Source of the DNA: CBFDBF01 sp050304615
Lineage (GTDB): Bacteria > Pseudomonadota > Gammaproteobacteria > Chromatiales > Chromatiaceae
DNA: 64,000 bases
Direction of reading: 5' to 3'
NCBI GenBank assembly: GCA_050304615.1
Contig: JBNLDW010000003.1
Coordinates: forward strand, 80,191-144,190
Below are positions 53,646 to 62,124 of this stretch, one piece after another (the stretch's first letter is position 1; every line of letters begins with the position of its first letter). The translations under genes were made by a program, and so were the position numbers. The notes under the pieces were generated by a model that saw nothing but the letters and a program-made list of their open reading frames with translations, had not been told where the DNA came from and ran no database searches.

Positions 53646-54314
53646 TCACTCCACTGAGATCCGCAATGCCGCTGCCGCTGCCAATGGCGCCAGTAGAAAC
53701 GCCAGCACCACAATGGCAGCCAACATGAAAATATGGCCCTCACCTCCAAGCCCGGAGACCGTAGCCTCAACCGCCCCGGCGCCAAATATAAGTACCGGGA
53801 TCATCAGCGGCAGCACCAGCAGTGAAACCAGTACCCCACCGCCACGCAGACCGAGGGTCAGGGCTGCACCAATGGCCCCGATCAGACTCAGTGCCGGCGT
53901 CCCCAGCAACAGGGTCTCAACCAACACCCACAACGCCTCGCTAGATAAATCATACTGCAGACCGAGCAGTGGTGATATCAGCACCAGCGGCAACCCGGTC
54001 ACCAGCCAGTGGGCCATGATCTTACCCAGCACCAGCAGGGAAAGCGGCTGCGGTGTCAACAACATCTGCTCCAGGGCACCATCGGCAAAATCGACCGCAA
54101 ATAGCCGCTCCAGCGCCAGCATTGAGGCCAACAGCGCCGCCACCCAGACCACCCCCGGCGCAATCAGCCGCAGGGTATCCAGCTCGGGACCTATCCCCAG
54201 CGGAAACAGGCTGACTACGATGACAAAAAAGAACAGGGTGGTAAAAATATCGGTCCGCCGACGCATGGCCAGCGTTAGATCCCGCCTGATGATAGTGAGC
54301 ATGGCGCCAAACAT
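53646..54314 (-). CDS. ccmB: Heme exporter membrane subunit CcmB
   Basis: Six-helix permease-like partner of CcmA (222 residues). MLTIIRRDLTLAMRRRTDIFTTLFFFVIVVSLFPLGIGPE is the conserved start, and FADGALEQMLLTPQPL is the cytoplasmic loop. It shares one base with the ccmA stop. Confidence 0.95.
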   Translation of the reverse strand: MFGAMLTIIRRDLTLAMRRRTDIFTTLFFFVIVVSLFPLGIGPELDTLRLIAPGVVWVAALLASMLALERLFAVDFADGALEQMLLTPQPLSLLVLGKIMAHWLVTGLPLVLISPLLGLQYDLSSEALWVLVETLLLGTPALSLIGAIGAALTLGLRGGGVLVSLLVLPLMIPVLIFGAGAVEATVSGLGGEGHIFMLAAIVVLAFLLAPLAAAAALRISVE

Positions 54315-54946
54315 CAGACCGCCCCACCCTGCCGACCGAGCTGCAGCCGTTTCACCTGTCCGCTGGTCAAACTCACCTCCTGGTGAGTAGTGAGGATAAC
54401 CATACCACCACTATCCACATGCCCCTGGATCACTGTCTGCAACAGCTCTAGCGCCGCCTTGTCGAGGGCAGTAAATGGCTCATCCAGAACCCATAGCCTA
54501 CAGCGGTTGACCAGTAGACGCGCCAGGGCAACACGCCGCTTCTGCCCCTGCGACAACACCCTGACCGGCAGATCCTCGCGCCCCTTCAACCCCATCTGCT
54601 CCAGGGCATCCCACGCCTGTTCCGAGGTGATCGGCACCCCATCCAGGCGTGAGGAGATCTGTAGATTCTCCAGCCCGGTCAGATCGTCCTTTATACCATT
54701 CAGGTGGCCGATATAGAGCAGATCGCGGCTGAACTCCTCCCGCAGGCTGCGGATACCCTCTCCGTCCCAGCGCACCTCACCCTCGGTCGGCTGAATCAGG
54801 CCACAAATAGTACGCAATAGGGTGGTCTTGCCACTCCCATTATGGCCGTGCAGGTAGAGTAACTCCCCCCGCTCCAGGGTAAAGCCGAGACCGCTAAACA
54901 GGCGGCAGTCACCCCGTTGACATTCAAGATTAAGGACTTCAAGCAT
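54314..54946 (-). CDS. ccmA: Heme exporter ATPase CcmA
   Basis: ATP hydrolysis by CcmA with CcmB and CcmC drives release of heme-loaded CcmE. The 210-residue ATPase has Walker A GHNGSGKTTLL, signature LSQGQKRRVALARL and Walker B LWVLDEPFTALD. First gene of the ccm operon, divergent from rdgB across about 90 bases. Confidence 0.96.
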   Translation of the reverse strand: MLEVLNLECQRGDCRLFSGLGFTLERGELLYLHGHNGSGKTTLLRTICGLIQPTEGEVRWDGEGIRSLREEFSRDLLYIGHLNGIKDDLTGLENLQISSRLDGVPITSEQAWDALEQMGLKGREDLPVRVLSQGQKRRVALARLLVNRCRLWVLDEPFTALDKAALELLQTVIQGHVDSGGMVILTTHQEVSLTSGQVKRLQLGRQGGAV

Positions 54947-55036
54947 CGACCAGGCGGCACCTGTGCAATAGAATTGGGTAATTGTACACGGCGGGCAAGT
55001 GGTTGCCCAACCTACACACCTAAGGAATATCAGAAT

Positions 55037-55639
55037 ATGTCACAGCAGCGCATCGTGCTCGCCAGCAATAATGCTGGCAAGGTCAGGGAGATCGGCCAGC
55101 TTCTGGCCACTCAGCAGATCGAGGTCATCCCGCAGCGGGAGTTTGCGATCGAGGATATCGAAGAGACCGGGCTTACCTTTGTGGAGAACGCTATCCTCAA
55201 GGCACGCCATGCCGCCCAGCATAGCGGCCTGCCAGCCATAGCCGATGACTCCGGGATTGAGGTAGATGCACTACAAGGGGCCCCTGGCATCTACTCCGCC
55301 CGCTACGCCGGAGAGCCTGGCGATGACCAGGCCAACAACCGCAAACTACTGGAGGAGCTAAAGGGGCTACCCGATGAGCAGCGCACTGCCCGCTTCCAGT
55401 GCCTGCTGGTCTATATGCGCCACGCTGCAGACCCCACCCCCCTAATCTGCCAAGGTACCTGGGAAGGACGCATCCTGCACGAACTACAGGGCGACAACGG
55501 CTTCGGTTATGACCCGCTGTTCTGGGTACCGACCGAGGGCTGCTCCTCTGCCGAGCTCGATCCTGAGGTGAAGAACCGCCTTAGCCATCGAGGCCAAGCA
55601 CTACGCCTGCTGCTGGAGCGTATATCTCAAATGGGTTGA
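55037..55639 (+). CDS. rdgB: dITP/XTP pyrophosphatase
   Basis: Housecleaning nucleotidase removing dITP, XTP and ITP. Start set at the ATG of MSQQRIVLASNNAGKVREI (200 residues, family length) with AAGGA about ten bases upstream; the longer frame from 54917 overlaps ccmA and looks non-coding. Motifs ASNNAGK, ADDSGIEVDALQGAPGIYSARYAG and FGYDPLFW are present. Confidence 0.95.
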   Translation: MSQQRIVLASNNAGKVREIGQLLATQQIEVIPQREFAIEDIEETGLTFVENAILKARHAAQHSGLPAIADDSGIEVDALQGAPGIYSARYAGEPGDDQANNRKLLEELKGLPDEQRTARFQCLLVYMRHAADPTPLICQGTWEGRILHELQGDNGFGYDPLFWVPTEGCSSAELDPEVKNRLSHRGQALRLLLERISQMG

Positions 55640-55703
55640 GGGAACTGTGGTCCTACACTCAAATCCACAATCCGTAGAAATCCGCTCCCGCGGGTGATGG
55701 TTG

Positions 55704-56741
55704 CTAACCTCGCAACTCGAGAAGCTTGGCGTGCGCTCCACCATTTGCAATGGTCTCTCGAGCCAAAGCGATACCAGCCTCTATAGTATCGGCGCGCCCC
55801 CCAAGTTGAATGCGTACCCCGGCATTGAACAGGATGGCGTCCAGATGGCTATCGTCTTGGCCGGCAAGTGCCGCCTCCACACGGGCAGCCGATTCAGCCG
55901 GCTTCTCGCAGGGGTGGTGCGCCTTTTCCGCAAGTCCGAAGTCGCTGGGCGCTAACGTATAACGCTCAATCTCCCCATCACGATATTCGGCGACAGCCGT
56001 TGGCGCCAGCGGCAGCTCATCACCACCATCGAGCCCACTAACCACCATCACTCGCTCCTGGCCGCGCTCGCCAGCTATTGCCGCAAAACGCTCGAGAAAA
56101 TGATCATGTGCCGCACCAACCAAAGAGCGTTTGGCACCAGCGGGATTGAGCACGACCTCACAGGAGTGCAGGAATGAGCGAAAAAACATGGCTTGACGAT
56201 GAGGCTTAAGGCGCTCGACGGCATGTAGATACCTGGCAGCATGGAGGTGGCCAAAACCCCTCTGTTCGATATCCCTCTCCACATCCTCTGGCTCCCTGGC
56301 AGCGGCAATCCCCATTGCCTCCAACATGCGGGCATTGGATACCCCATCTTTTGGTGGCAGTCCGGTATTGGAGTGCAGGACTACCGGCACACCAGCCGCA
56401 GCAGTCACAATTGCGGCGGGCACACTTAGGTTAAGGGCCTTCTTGCGCCCATCGTAGGGTCCATTGCAGTTAATGAGGTTTTCCACCTTGGGGTTGATCA
56501 GGGTTGCGGCCGCCTCCATGGCATCAAGAAACCCCTTCATCTCTTCAACTTTGGAACCCTTGAAGCGCATGGCTGTAAGAAAGGCACCTATCTGGATCGG
56601 GTGCGCTTCAGCCGAAAACAGAAAATTGAGCGCCTCGCTGGCCTGCTCACGGGTCATATCTTTAGAACCGTGACGGCCCTTGGCAGTAGCTATTAGACGG
56701 GTACGAAACTTGCGGCCAGCCTCACTGGGAAAATCCTGCAT
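55704..56741 (-). CDS. TrpD2/YbiB-like phosphoribosyltransferase family protein
   Basis: A 345-residue member of glycosyltransferase family 3, related to anthranilate phosphoribosyltransferase but of the YbiB/TrpD2 branch. The N-terminal helical bundle has LIATAKGRHGSKDMTREQASEALNFLFS. The core has CNGPYDGRKKALNLSVPAAIVTAAAGVPVVLHSN in place of the PRPP loop of true TrpD, and SGLDGGDEL. YbiB proteins bind nucleic acid rather than anthranilate in the studied case, so a tryptophan role should not be assumed. It lies 21 bases after the di-iron protein gene. Confidence 0.82.
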   Translation of the reverse strand: MQDFPSEAGRKFRTRLIATAKGRHGSKDMTREQASEALNFLFSAEAHPIQIGAFLTAMRFKGSKVEEMKGFLDAMEAAATLINPKVENLINCNGPYDGRKKALNLSVPAAIVTAAAGVPVVLHSNTGLPPKDGVSNARMLEAMGIAAAREPEDVERDIEQRGFGHLHAARYLHAVERLKPHRQAMFFRSFLHSCEVVLNPAGAKRSLVGAAHDHFLERFAAIAGERGQERVMVVSGLDGGDELPLAPTAVAEYRDGEIERYTLAPSDFGLAEKAHHPCEKPAESAARVEAALAGQDDSHLDAILFNAGVRIQLGGRADTIEAGIALARETIANGGAHAKLLELRG

Positions 56742-56762
56742 GGATGCGTCGCTCCTAACGAA

Positions 56763-58016
56763 TCAACTGTTACCCGAAAAAACGAATGGTAGATCGGTGC
56801 TCTGTTTGTATTCTTCACCACCAACCACCCGCTCCGGTGCTATCTTCTTACGGGCCTCAATCAATGCATCGGCAATACGCCTATCCGTCAGATGGTAACG
56901 CGGCTCAAGCCCTATCCCATCGATATTGGGGCACTCTGCATCAAAGACATGACGATAGAGGTCGCTCATCATCCCATAGCGGCTCGACATCAGGGTATTG
57001 GTGGCCTGCTTGATCTGAGTCAACGCATCATTTTCATGATTAAAGAAGCTGGTGATCAACATTACAGAGATGGCGTGCAGCACGTCATACTGCACATGGG
57101 CAATAAGAACAATCAGATGCTTTTGTGTAACTTCGACCCCATTTTGCCAGGCCCAGCGGATTATCCCACCTAGCAGCAGACTGAAAAACTCGGGGACACC
57201 CCACTCCATACCCAGGCCAACAGAGGCCAGTGACTCAACCACAGTGAAATCTGGATGATCCGAAAGCAACCGCTGAGTCAGTACATTGTCAGCCACCCCC
57301 GGCAGCATAGGTATATCCTGCTGTTCAAACGGTATGCCCAACCCATCGAACATAAAACGGTACATGCCTATATGGGTGGTCGAATTCAGCACGCCATACA
57401 TGTCCGGATAATCTTCTATAGTATGTGTCGCCACCCCATATTCATCCGCCAGCAGTTGCGCCAGGGCGATCTGCGCCAGCTCTGATACCCTCTCGTTCAG
57501 GCAGCCGTAGGGCAGCGGCATAAGGCCTGAAAAACGACCGAGGGAGAGTGCCACGCATTGGCGGGTATTCTTTATCTGGTTAAAATACTGCTTGGCAAAC
57601 AGCTCCAGCTGCGCCTGGTTGAAATCACCCGCAAAAATCCGCAGGAAGAAGGGGTGCAGCCAGACAGGATGATCCATGACATGGTTATGTAGCTGCAGAA
57701 ACAGCTCCCCCAGCGCCCCAGGACGAAACAGTTCCAGTTCGTTAAAACTATTCCCCTCCTCCTTTTCGGCGATGGCGCGGAGTTCGCCCAGCATCTGATT
57801 GAGAGGATTCCCAGGATTTTCCAGCTGCCCAACAACCTCAGAGAAATCCCTCTGCTGGCTAACCTTAAATTGCTTTAATACCTCTGCAGCATCCAGAGAG
57901 AGCAGATCAGGGAAGGGGTGGACACCGTCCAGTAGACGCGGTGTCCCATCAGGGCCAACAGTTAGGAGATCGGAGAATTGCATATCATTTCCAGAGGTCG
58001 GTTTTGATCCATTCAC
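56763..58016 (-). CDS. Heme-oxygenase-like di-iron protein (HDO/PqqC-like)
   Basis: A 417-residue helical protein. Residues about 100-325 carry an apparent HDO metal site: Glu192 and His198 (DEYGVATH), Glu271 or Glu276 (MEWGVPEFF), and the motif HVQYDVLH with His307, Asp311 and His314, matching the HxxxDxxH spacing of CADD/UndA-type enzymes. These use dioxygen and a di-iron centre for varied oxidations. The substrate is unknown. The start is unclear: GTG at 58016, or ATG at 57983 (MQFSDLLTV). The first 90 residues are an extra domain. Forms a two-gene unit with the TrpD2-like gene. Confidence 0.72.
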   Translation of the reverse strand: MNGSKPTSGNDMQFSDLLTVGPDGTPRLLDGVHPFPDLLSLDAAEVLKQFKVSQQRDFSEVVGQLENPGNPLNQMLGELRAIAEKEEGNSFNELELFRPGALGELFLQLHNHVMDHPVWLHPFFLRIFAGDFNQAQLELFAKQYFNQIKNTRQCVALSLGRFSGLMPLPYGCLNERVSELAQIALAQLLADEYGVATHTIEDYPDMYGVLNSTTHIGMYRFMFDGLGIPFEQQDIPMLPGVADNVLTQRLLSDHPDFTVVESLASVGLGMEWGVPEFFSLLLGGIIRWAWQNGVEVTQKHLIVLIAHVQYDVLHAISVMLITSFFNHENDALTQIKQATNTLMSSRYGMMSDLYRHVFDAECPNIDGIGLEPRYHLTDRRIADALIEARKKIAPERVVGGEEYKQSTDLPFVFSGNS

Positions 58017-58400
58017 GCTGCAGCAAATATCCCGAGATCAGATAAATATAGCATTTTGCATGTACATGGGGATTGATTCAATGACAACGGGCAATCAAGG
58101 GGCGGGGGCCATTACTGACCGCTACGACCCCGCCCTCTTCCTAGAAGGAATCAATTCTAGGAGGTAAGCACAAGCTAACTCATTGTTTTATATATTAATA
58201 ATAAAAGCAAAGTCACGTCCAAGGGTTCGGGGCGCATGCAATCATGACCGCAGTATTAGTAGATAACAGAAGGTGCGCTTTAGATTCAAAGCAACTTTAT
58301 CCATATATATAGATTTAAGGAATCAATAATATTGGCCGATGATATAGACCATATCCGATCGATCTATCCGCCCAATCAAGGGCATCAAGGGAGAACCTGA
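58017..58400. other. Intergenic region between the di-iron gene and the chemoreceptor
   Basis: A 384-base divergent gap. It contains a FliA-like promoter for the chemoreceptor at 58316-58342 and a small hairpin CCTAGAA/TTCTAGG at 58140-58161. I see no gene or RNA in the remainder. A promoter for the minus-strand pair should also be here but no convincing boxes were picked. Confidence 0.6.
58316..58342 (+). promoter_or_regulatory. FliA (sigma28)-like promoter of the chemoreceptor
   Basis: TAAGGAAT, 11 bases, GCCGATGA. The sigma28 consensus is TAAAGTTT, 11 bases, GCCGATAA; matches are 5 of 8 and 7 of 8 with exact spacing. It lies 58 bases before the ATG, as expected for a flagellar-class chemotaxis gene. 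Confidence 0.6.
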
Positions 58401-60665
58401 ATGAACAAGCTATCCATATTCTGGCGATTTGCGATTGCTACCGTGGCCTTGCTGGTACTAGTGGTTGCATTGATCGTTTTGGTAGCCAATGCGCGTATGG
58501 AAGATACCCTGCGGGAAGCAGAGCGTCATCAGCTGGATCAATTCCATGAAATACTCATGGGACGATTGAGCGCGGAAAAGTACCGAGCGCACTCAATGGC
58601 CCTGCTGGTCACATCCATCCCTAAGGTACGACAAGCCTTTGCCGCAGGCGATCGTGACACCCTAGTGCAGATGTTTGGACCAGGGTTCAAACAACTGAAA
58701 TCTGAGCTTGCAGTCCGCCAGTTTCAATTCCATACACCTCCAGCAACGTCCTTCGTGCGGATACACAAACTAGAAAAATTTGGTGACGACCTCTCCTCTT
58801 TTCGCAAGACCGTGGTGGCAACCAATGACACAAAGGCACCGGTCAGCGGCTTAGAGGTCGGAGTTGCGGGGTTGGGTATTCGCGGCATCGTACCGGTGTC
58901 TAATGAAGGCAGGCATATCGGTTCGTTGGAATTTGGCATGTCCTTCGGCCAGGCATTCTTCGATGAATTTAAGAAGCAGTATAACGTTGACGTGGCATTA
59001 CATCTAAAACGTGATGATAAATTTGAAACCTTTGGCACAACGCTGCAAGCAAAGACCTTACTGAGCACAGAACAGATGAACAACGCTATGAGCGGCGAGG
59101 TGGAATACCTGCAGGGTGAAACAGGTGGTGAGCCGGTAGCCATCCTGGCCGAGGTCATTAAAGACTACTCCGGCAACCCTATAGGTGTTGTGGAACTTGC
59201 GGTGGACCGCAGCTATTTCAGCGACGCGCTCTCTTCCATGCAAGGAATAATGTTAGGGCTTGGGTTATTGGGCATTCTTATCGGCATCGTTAGCAGCGCA
59301 TTTATTGCGCGCGGGATCGCCGCTCCGCTCAAGCGCGTGGCTATATCCCTTGAGGAGATCGCAGAAGGTGACGGCAACCTTGATGTTCACCTGCAGGAAG
59401 AAGGCAGTGATGAGGCTGCCAGGCTCGGGCGCGCCTTTAACCGTTTTATCGATCGCATTCGCGACACGGTGGAACAGACCGCTCTGGCTGCAACCCATTT
59501 AGCACCGGTAGTGGAGCTTTTCTCCGCAAACGTGGAAAAGGCCCATCACGGTATGCAACAACAGCAGCGTGACATAGAGCAGATAGCTACAGCGGTAAAC
59601 CAGATGTCCGCTACCGTACACGATGTGGCAAGCAATACCTCAATGGCAGCCGATGCAACCAAGCAGGCTGACGAGGACACCAGCAACGGCAAACAGATAG
59701 TAGCAAGTGCAATCAAGGCCATCAACGATGTGGCGGCCGAGATGGAGCACATCACCGAGGTTATTGCTCGAGTCAACAATGACAGTACGCGCATCGGTGG
59801 GGTACTTGATGTCATTGTAGGCATTGCCGAGCAGACCAATCTACTTGCTCTCAATGCCGCAATTGAGGCGGCTCGTGCCGGGGAGCAGGGACGCGGCTTT
59901 GCCGTAGTTGCCGATGAGGTACGCTCCCTGGCGCAACGCACCCAAAGCTCCACTGAAGAGATCAGGGGTATGATCGAAGGACTGCAAAGTGGGACCAGAC
60001 AGGCAGTCGAAGTGATCGATAAAGGAAAGCAGAGCACCGTGCTATCGGTAGAACAATCGGGCAAGGCAGGCGAGGCCCTGGATGCCATCCTCAAGGCGGT
60101 GGATACTATCAATGCAATGAATACGCAGATTGCCACCGCATCTGAAGAGCAAAGTGTGGTAGCAGACGATATCAACCGAAATATCAGCCGCATCAACGAA
60201 GTCACAGCGCATAATACTGAGGGTGCCGCCGAGCTCACTCGTCAAAACGAATCGCTGATGAAATTAGCAGAAGATCTCCTGACAGTAGTCGGGCGCTTCA
60301 ATCTTGGAGACAAACAACTCCCAATAGATCTAGAGCGAGCCAAGACTGCACACATGGCATGGAAAGTAAAACTACGCGGTTTCCTGGATGGGCGCGCCGC
60401 ACTCACCCGCGAGCAGGCAGTTTCCGATCACGACTGCGCATTCGGGAAATGGTACTTCAGCCAAGGCCTGGAACGTTTCGGACACATTGCTGAAATGTTA
60501 CAGGTACGTGATCCCCATGCTGAAATGCATAAACTGATTCGCGACATCATTGAGCTCAAAGAACAGGGAAAAATAGAGGAGGCGGAGAAAATATATCAAA
60601 ATGTCGAACCGCTGTCCGAGCACATAGTTGAGTTGATCAATAAGATCAAACATCACATTGAATGA
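58401..60665 (+). CDS. Methyl-accepting chemotaxis protein with C-terminal CZB domain
   Basis: A 754-residue transmembrane chemoreceptor. Helix 1 is at about 10-28, a periplasmic sensor (dCache/sCache-like) spans about 30-280, and helix 2 is at about 282-303. HAMP follows (about 304-358), then the signalling domain with the hairpin tip IVGIAEQTNLLALNAAIEAARAGEQGRGFAVVADEVR. The C terminus is a CZB zinc-binding domain with His651, Cys679 (HDCAFGKWYF, the CxxGxW motif), His706 and His710. CZB domains sense zinc or hypochlorous acid in known cases. Likely expressed with flagellar genes through a sigma28 promoter. Confidence 0.93.
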   Translation: MNKLSIFWRFAIATVALLVLVVALIVLVANARMEDTLREAERHQLDQFHEILMGRLSAEKYRAHSMALLVTSIPKVRQAFAAGDRDTLVQMFGPGFKQLKSELAVRQFQFHTPPATSFVRIHKLEKFGDDLSSFRKTVVATNDTKAPVSGLEVGVAGLGIRGIVPVSNEGRHIGSLEFGMSFGQAFFDEFKKQYNVDVALHLKRDDKFETFGTTLQAKTLLSTEQMNNAMSGEVEYLQGETGGEPVAILAEVIKDYSGNPIGVVELAVDRSYFSDALSSMQGIMLGLGLLGILIGIVSSAFIARGIAAPLKRVAISLEEIAEGDGNLDVHLQEEGSDEAARLGRAFNRFIDRIRDTVEQTALAATHLAPVVELFSANVEKAHHGMQQQQRDIEQIATAVNQMSATVHDVASNTSMAADATKQADEDTSNGKQIVASAIKAINDVAAEMEHITEVIARVNNDSTRIGGVLDVIVGIAEQTNLLALNAAIEAARAGEQGRGFAVVADEVRSLAQRTQSSTEEIRGMIEGLQSGTRQAVEVIDKGKQSTVLSVEQSGKAGEALDAILKAVDTINAMNTQIATASEEQSVVADDINRNISRINEVTAHNTEGAAELTRQNESLMKLAEDLLTVVGRFNLGDKQLPIDLERAKTAHMAWKVKLRGFLDGRAALTREQAVSDHDCAFGKWYFSQGLERFGHIAEMLQVRDPHAEMHKLIRDIIELKEQGKIEEAEKIYQNVEPLSEHIVELINKIKHHIE

Positions 60666-60817
60666 TATGGAGGCGAATAAGCCAGGCCCCAATCAAGTTA
60701 CCGAGGCGGCCTGTAGCTGCTGCGGTTAGCGCCTGGACTGCACCCCTTCTGAATCATGCATAAGGCTATAGTTTATTGTCACAGCACCTACATCCATCGT
60801 AGTCTACAATAGCCCGC

Positions 60818-61699
60818 ATGCACTGGCTTCTACTCGCATTGATCAGCGCGATCAGCCTGGCCTCGGCCGACGCTGCGACCAAACATTGGCTGCGAGATTA
60901 CGATGTCAGAGAGCTGATCCTGATCCGCCTTACCCTATCCGGGTTACTCCTTAGCCCCCTGCTACTAGCACAACCATTTCCCGAACTACCGCTTGAGTTC
61001 TGGGGCTGGATCGCTCTATTGATGCCGCTTGAGATCATAGCCCTACTACTCTACATAAAGGCGATTCGTGACTACCCACTGTGGCAAACCCTACCCTATC
61101 TATCCTTTACTCCAGTGTTTGTGACACTCACTGGCTGGGTGCTGTTGGCTGAGAAGGTTTCATTGCCGGGTTTTGCTGGCATCTTTCTAATATTTGCCGG
61201 GGCATGGATTCTAAACATCAAAACCGATGAAAATAATGGGAGGCATGGCCTGCTCACACCATTAGCAGCAATCCTACAGAGCCGTGGCTCCAAACTAATG
61301 CTGGTGGTAGCGGTCATCTACAGCATAACCTCTGTTGGCGGCAAGGCGGCCATGCAATATATGCCGGCAGATCTGTTCGCCCCATTCTATTTTGTGTTGC
61401 TTGGTTCTCTGACCTTTCTCCTGTTTTTGCTACATAAGCCCAAGATGTTACACGCGCTATATCGACGACCCACCCCGAACATCATGATAGCTCTGTTCAT
61501 GGCGGTTATGGTGATCACTCACTTCCTGGCTATACAGCAGATAGAGGCTGCCTACATGATTGCGGTCAAACGCAGCAGCATGCTGTTCGGCATACTCTTC
61601 GGTGTCATCTTATTCAATGAGAAAGAGCTAAGAGCCCACATGGTTGGTGGAGGACTCATGCTTGCTGGGGTTGCCTTGATTGCGCTGGGTAGTCGGTAG
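60818..61699 (+). CDS. EamA family transporter
   Basis: A 293-residue membrane protein with about ten helices in two similar halves, the layout of the DMT/EamA superfamily. SLASADAATKHWLRDYDVRELILIRLTLSGLLL starts the first half, and the second half begins at about residue 160. Substrate unknown; such proteins export or import small metabolites. It stands alone, with TATAGT-like sequence about 45 bases upstream. Confidence 0.85.
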   Translation: MHWLLLALISAISLASADAATKHWLRDYDVRELILIRLTLSGLLLSPLLLAQPFPELPLEFWGWIALLMPLEIIALLLYIKAIRDYPLWQTLPYLSFTPVFVTLTGWVLLAEKVSLPGFAGIFLIFAGAWILNIKTDENNGRHGLLTPLAAILQSRGSKLMLVVAVIYSITSVGGKAAMQYMPADLFAPFYFVLLGSLTFLLFLLHKPKMLHALYRRPTPNIMIALFMAVMVITHFLAIQQIEAAYMIAVKRSSMLFGILFGVILFNEKELRAHMVGGGLMLAGVALIALGSR

Positions 61700-61811
61700 A
61701 AACTCCGCTTAAAATCATTGGAATCGTGGATGTCCTGTCTTTCTTCCTGTCTTTCTAGCGTGAAAAAGAGGGAAAAGGGGCAATGCCATTAGAGGGCTTC
61801 CACCATTTTTC

Positions 61812-61851
61812 GATTGACAATTGTCAATCTGTGTAATAATTCTATTATACT
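61812..61851 (+). promoter_or_regulatory. Palindromic operator overlapping a promoter
   Basis: A perfect 18-bp palindrome GATTGACAATTGTCAATC (61812-61829) overlaps TTGTCA (61821-61826), which serves as a -35 for TATTAT (61843-61848, spacing 16) or TATACT (61846-61851, spacing 19). Half-sites TTGAC-N4-GTCAA resemble CRP/FNR family sites such as those for nitric-oxide regulators. The regulator is unknown. The controlled gene is truncated. Confidence 0.6.
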
Positions 61852-61932
61852 ACCCCTACCGTGCATACCGGCCGCCTAGCACCAAAAGATACTAGAGCCT
61901 GTCTACAGGCCAGGAAAATTCGAGGAGATACA

Positions 61933-62124
61933 ATGATTACCAGCAAACCAGAGTACGATGTCGACCATGCTCAAATGAAACTGGCCACCATCCCCCACGA
62001 CATCCTGCTGTTCAACCTCATCGGCAACCATATCCTGATCCAGGTGCTGGTGGGCGGCCTGGCCAAGACTTTCCCATTTCTGCTGCTCGTCACGCCAGCG
62101 ATCTCCCTCTCCCTAATCTGGTAC
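61933..62124 (+). pseudogene. Membrane protein gene truncated by the RAYT element
   Basis: GAGGAG upstream of the ATG and 64 good codons encode an N terminus with PEYDVDHAQMKLATIPHDILLFNLIGNHILIQVL and a hydrophobic stretch (about 25-63). At 62125 the transposon end begins. The reading frame continues through it to a stop at 62350-62352, giving a 139-residue chimera. The lost 3' part is not found beyond the element at 62924, where another gene's end lies. Family not recognised with certainty. Confidence 0.7.

Noticed and set aside
55704..56741. Anthranilate phosphoribosyltransferase TrpD of tryptophan synthesis
   Set aside because: The PRPP loop differs from true TrpD, there are no other trp genes, and the sequence fits the YbiB/TrpD2 branch.
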